From NCBI GenBank assembly GCA_030836705.1, contig JAUPLZ010000211.1:1-5284 (forward strand): a DNA stretch of 5,284 bases. The letters are read 5' to 3'. The translations under genes were made by a program, and so were the position numbers. The number at the start of each line of letters is the position of its first letter. The stretch's first letter is position 1. The notes beneath the pieces are model-generated. The model did not search any database and was not told the origin of the DNA. It worked only from the letters and a program-made list of their open reading frames with translations. The stretch is from Campylobacterota bacterium. GTDB taxonomy: Bacteria; Campylobacterota; Campylobacteria; Campylobacterales; SZUA-545. Below, in pieces: positions 1 through 4,320 of the stretch.

Positions 1-342
1 AAAATCGACTCAAAAGCACATAGAGCCAAAGGAAGCGCAAAAGATATTTTATATAGCGATATAGATGTTTTTAGACTACTTCCGAGCGATAAAAGACTTC
101 ATTTTTTTCAAAACATAAGAGACGAAGCTCATAATCAAGCAATTGAATTTCACAGAAAGCAGAAAATTAAAAGCGATAAAAAAATTTCACTCTTGGCTAT
201 TAGCGGAATCGGGGAGGCAAAAATGAAAAAACTAATAAGCTATTTTGGCTCATTTGAAGCGATAGAAAATGCACAACTAGATGAGCTTGAGCTTGTTATT
301 AGTCAAAAAGACGCTAAATTAGTGTTTGATTATTTTAATTAA
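1..342 (+). CDS. uvrC: UvrABC excinuclease subunit C, C-terminal part (5' end outside window)
   Basis: Frame 1 is open from the first base to TAA at 340-342 and gives the last 113 residues of UvrC, the dual-incision nuclease of nucleotide excision repair. Near the start it reads KIDSKAHRAKGSAKD, then LPSDKRLHFFQNIRDEAHNQ (residues 28-47 of the fragment) and AIEFHRK. This is the usual end of the C-terminal RNase H-like nuclease domain that makes the 5' incision, with the conserved RDEAHxxA-x-xFHR stretch. After a lysine-rich linker comes a helix-hairpin-helix segment (ISGIGEAKMKKLISYFGS, roughly fragment residues 67-84), the DNA-binding tail typical of UvrC. The frame shows no break. The gene converges on the rplT operon, with only 41 bases between the two stop codons. 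The family call rests on remembered motifs and is firm; the fragment says nothing about the N-terminal GIY-YIG domain. Confidence 0.93.
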   Translation, partial: KIDSKAHRAKGSAKDILYSDIDVFRLLPSDKRLHFFQNIRDEAHNQAIEFHRKQKIKSDKKISLLAISGIGEAKMKKLISYFGSFEAIENAQLDELELVISQKDAKLVFDYFN

Positions 343-375
343 GAAAAATTCTCTGCGCTGTAAAGCGCAAAGAAT
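343..375 (-). terminator. Intrinsic terminator of the thrS-infC-rpmI-rplT operon
   Basis: The arms 348-359 and 364-375 form a 12-bp stem with one mismatch (at 353) around a four-base loop (360-363), with a GCGC-containing core. Read on the minus strand, the stem is followed by a short U-run (348-344) and more T-rich sequence, and it starts 8 bases after the rplT stop codon. On the plus strand the hairpin lies 5 bases after the uvrC stop but is followed by A5-G-T4, so it is a poorer terminator for uvrC. It may slow both converging polymerases. Confidence 0.8.
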
Positions 376-383
376 AAAAAGTT

Positions 384-734
384 TTATAAAGTTGCTTTTG
401 CTTTTTCTACCAAAGATGTGAAACTAGCAGCATCATTAATAGCCATATCAGCAAGAATTTTTCTATCTAGCTCAATATTTGCTAGTTTAAGACCGTGCAT
501 AAATTTTGAATAAGATATATCATTTATTCTACATGCCGCATTAATTCTTATAATCCAAAGTTTTCTAAATTCTCTTTTATTTTGCTTTCTATCTCTAAAA
601 GCATAAACTAAGGCTCTTTCTACTTGTTCTTTAGCTTTTCTAAATTGGCTATTTCTACCTGCATAATATCCACTTGCTTGTTTAAGCATTCTTTTGTGGC
701 GTCTGCGTCTTACTACACCTGTTTTTACTCTCAT
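384..734 (-). CDS. rplT: 50S ribosomal protein L20
   Basis: This 116-residue protein matches L20 in length (usually about 117) and sequence. It has the basic N-terminus MRVKTGVVRRRRHKRMLKQA, then SGYYAGRNSQFRKAKEQVERAL (residues 21-42), YAFRDRKQNKREFRKLWI (44-61) and the helical C-terminal domain with INAACRINDISYSKFMHGL (64-82). L20 binds 23S rRNA, is needed early in 50S assembly, and in several bacteria represses its own operon by binding the mRNA. The ATG at 734-732 is preceded by AAGGAG (748-743) with an 8-base spacer, so the start is secure. It is the last gene of the minus-strand operon, 96 bases after rpmI and just before the terminator at 343-375. Confidence 0.97.
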   Translation of the reverse strand: MRVKTGVVRRRRHKRMLKQASGYYAGRNSQFRKAKEQVERALVYAFRDRKQNKREFRKLWIIRINAACRINDISYSKFMHGLKLANIELDRKILADMAINDAASFTSLVEKAKATL

Positions 735-830
735 TTAAGTATCTCCTTAACCTGTTTAATTTATTGGTGTCGCTCTTATTGCGAACTTGCCCTTTACAAT
801 TTTATATTTATTGCAAGGGGGAGTATGTCA
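735..830 (-). promoter_or_regulatory. rpmI-rplT spacer with possible alternative hairpins
   Basis: At 96 bases, this spacer is the longest gap inside an otherwise tight operon. On the minus strand, one CCCTTGC-like segment (819-813) can pair in two exclusive ways. Positions 817-813 pair with 790-786 (CTTGC/GCAAG), or 819-815 pair with 794-790 (CCCTT/AAGGG). A separate small hairpin is possible with 784-781 and 773-770 (TCGC/GCGA, 7-base loop). The rplT ribosome binding site (748-743) lies outside these. L20 control of rpmI/rplT translation is known in other bacteria; whether this spacer takes part is inference. The stems are only 4-5 bp. Confidence 0.3.
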
Positions 831-1025
831 TTAAGCCATACAAAGTTGTTTTTTTATTGCTGTTACATTTGTTGGATGAACAGTTTTTGGCGATTTAAGA
901 TTTCGCATTTTTTGCGAGTCTTTTTTCGTCAAAATATGTCTTCTAAATGCACTTCCGCGTTTAATGTTATTTTTTTTAACTTTAAAGCGCTTTAATGCAC
1001 CCTTGACAGTTTTCATCTTTGGCAT
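831..1025 (-). CDS. rpmI: 50S ribosomal protein L35
   Basis: A 64-residue, very basic protein that begins MPKMKTVKGALKRFKV and continues IKRGSAFRRHILTKK (about residues 21-35). It ends with a VHPTNVTAIKKQL segment, the standard L35 layout at the usual length of about 65. L35 is a small 50S subunit protein that binds 23S rRNA. The ATG at 1025-1023 has a GGAG-type site (AAAGGAG, 1038-1032) 6 bases upstream. The gene lies 20 bases after infC and is followed by the 96-base spacer before rplT. In other bacteria rpmI and rplT are translationally coupled and repressed by L20. Confidence 0.96.
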   Translation of the reverse strand: MPKMKTVKGALKRFKVKKNNIKRGSAFRRHILTKKDSQKMRNLKSPKTVHPTNVTAIKKQLCMA

Positions 1026-1045
1026 CTTTTTCTCCTTTCAAAAAT

Positions 1046-1591
1046 TTATTCAGACTTCTTTTTTTCATGCTTAGGCGGCAGAACATACATATTGACAAAT
1101 CGCCCTTCAAACTGCGGTTCTTTTTCAACAATACCGGCATCGCCTAGCATCTCTTTTACTTTTAGCAATACTTCTTTGCCTGACTCTGGATTGCTCACTT
1201 CGCGACCACGAAGAAAAACGCGAAATTTAACATGATTACCCTGAGCCAAAAATTCAAGAGCGTGTTTAATTTTAAAATTAATATCATTTTGAGCTATTTT
1301 AGCAGTAAGTTTTATCTCTTTTACAACAACCTTTACTTGTTTTTTCTTGGCTTCTTTTGCCTTTTTTTCCTGCTGATATTTAAACTTTCCAAAATCCATG
1401 ATTTTTACAACAGGCGGCTTTGCATCCGGAGCTATCAAAACAAGGTCCAACCCCTCAGTTTGAGCAATTTTAAGAGCTTCTTTGCTAGAAACTATTCCAT
1501 ATTGAGTACCGTCATCACCTAGGCATCTTACTTCAGGAAGATTAATCTTCTCATTCATTGGCGTTGATGTTTTATTGTCTTTTTTATTCAA
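1046..1591 (-). CDS. infC: Translation initiation factor IF-3 (TTG start)
   Basis: This 181-residue protein is IF3, which binds the 30S subunit, keeps the subunits apart and checks start-codon/initiator-tRNA pairing. The N-terminal domain runs from about residue 12 (MNEKINLPEVRCLGDDG) to the IF3 signature KIMDFGKFKYQQEKK (63-77). A lysine-rich linker helix follows, then the C-terminal domain (IKLTAKIAQNDINFKIKHAL) ending in EGRFVNMYVLPPK. The chosen start is TTG at 1591-1589, with GAGGT (1602-1598) 6 bases upstream. The first in-frame ATG (codon 12, 1558-1556) has no ribosome binding site. The TTG overlaps the thrS TGA (TTGA, 1591-1588), which suggests translational coupling. Weak start codons on infC are a known feature in other bacteria, where IF3 represses its own synthesis by start-codon discrimination; the same here is inference. 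Confidence 0.95.
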   Translation of the reverse strand: MNKKDNKTSTPMNEKINLPEVRCLGDDGTQYGIVSSKEALKIAQTEGLDLVLIAPDAKPPVVKIMDFGKFKYQQEKKAKEAKKKQVKVVVKEIKLTAKIAQNDINFKIKHALEFLAQGNHVKFRVFLRGREVSNPESGKEVLLKVKEMLGDAGIVEKEPQFEGRFVNMYVLPPKHEKKKSE

Positions 1592-3399
1592 AAAATTACC
1601 TCGTTTGATTTTTGTTTTGTTGATTCTAAAAATTCATCCAAAGAGAGCGTTTTTCTCTCTTTTGCTCTTCTATCGCGAAGCGCTACAGTTCTGTCTTGAG
1701 CCTCTTGATCTCCAAGAACAATAATCATAGGAACTCTTTGCATCTCTGCAGTTCTTATTTTTTTATTCAAGCTATCATTTTTAGTCATTATGGTGCAATT
1801 TATATCGTTTAAAGCTAGCAGTGCTTTAATCTCTTTTGAGTATTCAAGATGCGAATCAGAAATAGGTATAATAACAACTTGCATAGGCGCTATAAAAAAC
1901 GGAAACTCTCCAGAATAATGTTCTGTTAATATTGCTATAAATCTCTCAAATGAACCAAGAATTGCTCTATGAATCATCACAGGGCGCATTTTTTCATTGT
2001 TTTCGTCAATATAGCTAAGCTCAAATCTCTCAGGCAAATTAAGATCTACTTGAATAGTTCCGCACTGCCACTTTCTACCTATTGCGTCAGTAACTTTAAT
2101 ATCAATTTTCGGTCCATAAAAAGCTCCGCCACCCTCGTCTATTCCATATTCAAGATTTTGAAACTCCAATGCATGCTTAATAGCGTCTGTTGCTTTATCC
2201 CAAAACTCTTGAGAACCAATCGCCTTTTCCGGTTTTGTTGATAGCATAATAGTATAGTCAAACTCAAATGTTTTCATAAGAGTATCGACAAAATCCATAA
2301 TTGAAACAATTTCATCTTTTATCTGTTCTTCTGTGCAAAAAATATGTGCATCGTCTTGAGTAAACTCTCTTACTCTTAATAAGCCGTGAAGAACACCACT
2401 TTGCTCATGTCTATGCACGGTTCCGAATTCAAAATATTTTAGCGGAAGATCTCTATAGCTTCTTACATCAGCTTCATATGCTTTAATATGTCCAAGACAA
2501 TTCATAGGTTTTAAGCCATATTCTTGATTGTCAACCTCGGTAAAATACATATTTTCGCCATAGTTTTGATAATGCCCGCTCTTAGTCCACAAATCAGATC
2601 TTAAGATTTCAGGTCCTCTTAGAGGCTCATAACCTCTTCTTCTGTGAGCCTTAAAAAGCAGCGATTCAAGTTTGCCTCTTAATCTAGCACCAGCAGGAAG
2701 CCAAAGAGGCAATCCGGCACCCATTTCGTCATAAAATTTAAAAAGCCCTAGTTCGTTGCCTAGTTTTCTATGGTCTCTTTTTTTTGCTTCTTCAAGCATG
2801 GTAATATGAGCTTTTAAAGCCTTTTGATCTGCAAAAGCTATACCATAAATCCTAGTAAGCATTTCATTTTTTTCATTACCACCAAGATATGCTCCGGCTA
2901 TTTTTAGAAGTTTAAAATTTTGCAATAGCTTCGTATTCGCAAGATGTGGTCCTCTACACAAATCTTCAAAATTTCCTTGCTTATAAACAGAGACATTATT
3001 ATCTGGAATTTTTTCAAGAACTGTTATTTTAAGATTATCTTTTTTGAATTTTTCCAACGCCTCTTTTTTCGTCAAACTATATTTTGTAATTTCAGTTTGG
3101 CTTTCTGCAAGGGAGCGCATTTTTTTTTCTATTTTTTCCAGATCCTCTTCGCCTATATGCTCATCTACTTTAAAATCATAATAAAAACCTTCATCAACAT
3201 TAGGACCAACATAGAATTTTGCATTTGAATACAACTCATTTATCGCTTGCGCCATAAGATGCGCTGTAGAGTGTCTTATAATTGATAGAGATTCCGGAGA
3301 GTTGTCGTAATAGATAGAATCACCTGATAGTGAAAGCTCTTGAGCCGTCTGCAAATCATAAACCTGTCCATCTTTTTTTATGCCTATCTGTACGCTCAA
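1588..3399 (-). CDS. thrS: Threonyl-tRNA synthetase (TTG start)
   Basis: This class II synthetase charges tRNA-Thr with threonine in the cytosol. With the TTG at 3399-3397 the protein has 603 residues. Residues 1-35 are only a remnant of the N-terminal TGS domain. The editing domain carries the HxxxH pair (H43, H47) and the CRGPH motif (C148, H152). The catalytic core has motif 2 around HRHEQSG (329-335), the segment REFTQDDAHIF (344-354), motif 3 HRAILGSFERF (477-487), and the expected zinc ligands C301, H352 and H477. The anticodon-binding domain fills about 495-603. The open frame continues upstream for 43 codons to an ATG at 3528, but that stretch runs through tRNA-Val and cannot be coding. 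The TTG has AAGGAA (3413-3408) 8 bases upstream. It ends with TGA overlapping infC. E. coli ThrRS has 642 residues, so this one is short at the N-terminus, as I recall for Campylobacter. Confidence 0.95.
   Translation of the reverse strand: MSVQIGIKKDGQVYDLQTAQELSLSGDSIYYDNSPESLSIIRHSTAHLMAQAINELYSNAKFYVGPNVDEGFYYDFKVDEHIGEEDLEKIEKKMRSLAESQTEITKYSLTKKEALEKFKKDNLKITVLEKIPDNNVSVYKQGNFEDLCRGPHLANTKLLQNFKLLKIAGAYLGGNEKNEMLTRIYGIAFADQKALKAHITMLEEAKKRDHRKLGNELGLFKFYDEMGAGLPLWLPAGARLRGKLESLLFKAHRRRGYEPLRGPEILRSDLWTKSGHYQNYGENMYFTEVDNQEYGLKPMNCLGHIKAYEADVRSYRDLPLKYFEFGTVHRHEQSGVLHGLLRVREFTQDDAHIFCTEEQIKDEIVSIMDFVDTLMKTFEFDYTIMLSTKPEKAIGSQEFWDKATDAIKHALEFQNLEYGIDEGGGAFYGPKIDIKVTDAIGRKWQCGTIQVDLNLPERFELSYIDENNEKMRPVMIHRAILGSFERFIAILTEHYSGEFPFFIAPMQVVIIPISDSHLEYSKEIKALLALNDINCTIMTKNDSLNKKIRTAEMQRVPMIIVLGDQEAQDRTVALRDRRAKERKTLSLDEFLESTKQKSNEVIF
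1598..1602 (-). promoter_or_regulatory. infC ribosome binding site that fixes a TTG start
   Basis: GAGGT on the minus strand, within the last codons of thrS, lies 6 bases upstream of the TTG at 1591-1589. It supports the TTG over the unassisted ATG at codon 12. Confidence 0.7.
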
Positions 3400-3407
3400 A
3401 TAAAAAA

Positions 3408-3413
3408 TTCCTT
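3408..3413 (-). promoter_or_regulatory. thrS ribosome binding site that fixes a TTG start
   Basis: AAGGAA on the minus strand lies 8 bases upstream of TTG (3399-3397), between the 3' end of tRNA-Val (3429) and the gene. No ATG or GTG in the thrS frame occurs between the tRNA and the conserved protein, so this site decides the start. Confidence 0.75.
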
Positions 3414-3428
3414 TTTTAATTAAATAAA

Positions 3429-3504
3429 TGGTGGTCGCAACAAGACTCGAACTTGTGACCCTTACCTTGTCGAGGTAATGCTCTACCAACTGAGCTATGC
3501 GACC
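3429..3504 (-). tRNA. tRNA-Val(GAC), CCA encoded, C at position 33
   Basis: The 76-base minus-strand sequence folds into a standard cloverleaf: acceptor GGTCGCA/TGCGACC, D-arm GCTC/GAGC with an 8-base loop, anticodon stem TTACC/GGTAA, five-base variable loop GGGTC, T-arm ACAAG/CTTGT with loop TTCGAGT, discriminator A and encoded CCA (3431-3429). The anticodon loop reads TCGACAA. Counted from the stem, positions 34-36 are GAC (valine, reading GTC/GTT) and A73 fits valine. Position 33 is C (plus-strand G at 3471), where U is almost universal. The tRNA precedes thrS by 29 bases with no terminator between, and a -10 box lies just upstream, so it should head the thrS-rplT transcript and be cut out by RNase P and a 3' processing enzyme. 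Confidence 0.95.
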
Positions 3505-3519
3505 ACAAGAAATGCTCGG

Positions 3520-3525
3520 ATTGTA
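3520..3525 (-). promoter_or_regulatory. Probable -10 box for tRNA-Val and the thrS operon
   Basis: TACAAT (3525-3520, in TGTACAAT) lies 15 bases before the first base of the mature tRNA, predicting a leader of about 8 bases. The position of a -35 box with a 17-bp spacer (3548-3543) shows no match to TTGACA and falls inside the upstream terminator arm. A strong -10 without a -35 is usual for the housekeeping sigma factor of Campylobacterota. Confidence 0.6.
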
Positions 3526-3538
3526 CACTACTATTTAT

Positions 3539-3569
3539 TAATTAAGCCTAAAAACTTTAGGCTTAATTA
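3539..3569 (-). terminator. Perfect 14-bp hairpin ending the rubrerythrin unit
   Basis: Arms 3539-3552 and 3556-3569 are perfectly complementary over 14 bp (core AAGCCTAAA/TTTAGGCTT) around a 3-base loop. On the minus strand the lower stem and what follows are T/A-rich (TTAATTAATAAAT) with no long U-run. It lies 4 bases after the TAA of the small frame at 3574-3681 and about 14 bases upstream of the tRNA-Val -10 box, so it separates the two units. The flanks are AT-rich on both sides, so it could act in both directions. Confidence 0.7.
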
Positions 3570-3573
3570 TAAA

Positions 3574-3681
3574 TTATACATTTTGCGGCTTGCTTGGCAT
3601 TGCTGCTCTGTTTTTACTTCTTTCTATTGACTGAAGCGCAAGGTAATTTTGGTTATAGAATCAGCATTTGTGAAGACTCAT
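3574..3681 (-). CDS. Candidate small reading frame with in-frame TGA (possible selenopeptide or broken gene)
   Basis: I do not recognise this as a known family. ATG (3681-3679) follows the rubrerythrin stop by 12 bases and has AAGGA (3692-3688) 6 bases upstream. The frame reads MSLHKC, then TGA (3663-3661), then 28 open codons starting FYNQNYLALQSIERSK and ending MPSKPQNV, then TAA (3576-3574). The terminator hairpin begins 4 bases later. The total is 35 residues if TGA is read through. TGA ends thrS in this window, so a general reassignment is unlikely. If it is selenocysteine, the peptide would carry a Cys-Sec pair at residues 6-7, a redox-type motif that would fit next to a peroxide-reducing enzyme. 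Right after the TGA, TTCTAT (3660-3655) can pair with ATAGAA (3627-3622), but I see no convincing apical SECIS stem. Other explanations are a nonsense mutation, or a chance open stretch behind a 6-codon leader. Confidence 0.4.
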
Positions 3682-3687
3682 TTTAAA

Positions 3688-3692
3688 TCCTT
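3688..3692 (-). promoter_or_regulatory. Shine-Dalgarno site behind the rubrerythrin stop
   Basis: AAGGA on the minus strand, 2 bases after the rubrerythrin stop codon and 6 bases before ATG 3681-3679. Its placement is the main sign that translation starts again here, even though the first stop is only six codons away. Confidence 0.55.
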
Positions 3693-3693
3693 T

Positions 3694-4191
3694 TTATATT
3701 TGAATATATTTTGAGGCTGGGACTCCGCAAATTGGACATGCCTCGGTAGGCTCTCCCATCTCTACATGCCCGCAAATGGGACAAAGATAAAAATTAGTCT
3801 CACTCAAATCTTTACCGTCTTGCACCGCTTTTAACGCAAGCTCGTACAACTCGGCATGAACCTTCTCTGCTTCAACGGCAAATCTAAACATTTTCTTTGC
3901 TTTATGCCCTTCTTTTTGAGCTTGGTCTAGCATTGGCGGATACATATCTTCAAACTCATGCGTTTCGCCGCTTATTGCTACTTTTAGATTCTCAAGAGTA
4001 GAACCAATACCTTCAAGCGCACTCAAATGACCCTCTGCATGAATTTTCTCTGCTTGGGCGGTTGTTCTAAAAAGTCTAGCGATATTCTTAAAACCCTCTT
4101 TTTCTGCTGCTTTTGCAAACGCTTCATATTTTTGAAAAGCTTGACTCTCTCCGGCAAATGCTACCTTTAAATTTTCTATAGTTGTAGGCAT
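3694..4191 (-). CDS. Rubrerythrin (diiron peroxidase with C-terminal rubredoxin-like domain)
   Basis: A 165-residue cytosolic rubrerythrin, which reduces hydrogen peroxide to water with electrons from NAD(P)H-linked donors in anaerobes and microaerophiles. Residues 1-125 form the four-helix ferritin-like domain. Expected diiron ligands are visible as E15, E48-x-x-H51, E76, E79 and E109-x-x-H112. The two halves repeat each other: TIENLKVAFAGE (4-15) and TLENLKVAISGE (65-76), then AEKIHAE (47-53) and AEKVHAE (108-114). Residues 137-155 hold the iron-sulfur centre, CPIC-x11-CPIC (C137, C140, C152, C155). There is no signal peptide. The ATG at 4191-4189 has a near-perfect AAGGAGG (4203-4197) 5 bases upstream, suggesting high expression. 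It is divergent from the DUF475 gene and followed after 12 bases by the small TGA-containing frame. Confidence 0.95.
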   Translation of the reverse strand: MPTTIENLKVAFAGESQAFQKYEAFAKAAEKEGFKNIARLFRTTAQAEKIHAEGHLSALEGIGSTLENLKVAISGETHEFEDMYPPMLDQAQKEGHKAKKMFRFAVEAEKVHAELYELALKAVQDGKDLSETNFYLCPICGHVEMGEPTEACPICGVPASKYIQI

Positions 4192-4246
4192 CGCGCCCTC
4201 CTTTATTTTTGCATATATAAAATATTAATTTAAAACGGTAGACTTT

Positions 4247-4252
4247 AGTATA
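4247..4252 (-). promoter_or_regulatory. Possible -10 box for rubrerythrin
   Basis: TATACT (4252-4247, minus strand) would give a 5' leader of about 50 bases before the rubrerythrin ATG. No -35 match is visible. The AT-rich stretch between it and the gene (4207-4233) could be a repressor site, but I cannot match it to a PerR or Fur box. Confidence 0.4.
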
Positions 4253-4286
4253 AGAAACCATAAAAAACACTTACAGATTTTTTAGA

Positions 4287-4292
4287 TACAAT
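4287..4292 (+). promoter_or_regulatory. Probable -10 box for the DUF475 gene
   Basis: TACAAT, in AGATACAAT, lies 28 bases before the TTG start at 4321, so transcription should begin near 4299 with a leader of about 22 bases. There is no -35 match. It sits in the 129-base divergent region shared with rubrerythrin. Confidence 0.5.
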
Positions 4293-4309
4293 TCCGATTT
4301 ATTTTAAAT

Positions 4310-4314
4310 AAGGA
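4310..4314 (+). promoter_or_regulatory. Ribosome binding site that fixes the TTG start of the DUF475 gene
   Basis: AAGGA lies 6 bases upstream of TTG 4321-4323. An in-frame TGA at 4315-4317 excludes any earlier start. The first in-frame ATG (4351-4353) has no site and would cut into the first membrane helix. The ATG at 4314-4316 is in another frame and stops after 38 codons. Confidence 0.7.
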
Positions 4315-4320
4315 TGAAAT

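Noticed and set aside
624..995. Plus-strand frame of 123 codons across rplT and rpmI
   Set aside because: It is antisense to two certain ribosomal protein genes and their spacer, with low-complexity Phe/Ser/Cys-rich translation typical of the complement of lysine-rich genes.
1232..1522. Plus-strand frame opposite infC
   Set aside because: It is the antisense shadow of the IF3 gene and has no ribosome binding site or recognisable domain.
1969..3228. Plus-strand frames opposite thrS (1969-2241 and 2944-3228)
   Set aside because: They lie entirely inside thrS on the other strand and have no coding features of their own.
3400..3528. 43-codon N-terminal extension of thrS from an ATG at 3528
   Set aside because: It reads through the whole tRNA-Val gene and shows no resemblance to ThrRS. 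The TTG at 3399 has its own ribosome binding site and gives the expected protein length.
3574..3663. General reassignment of TGA to Trp or Gly in this genome
   Set aside because: thrS ends at a TGA exactly where the family ends, and the other certain genes contain no in-frame TGA.
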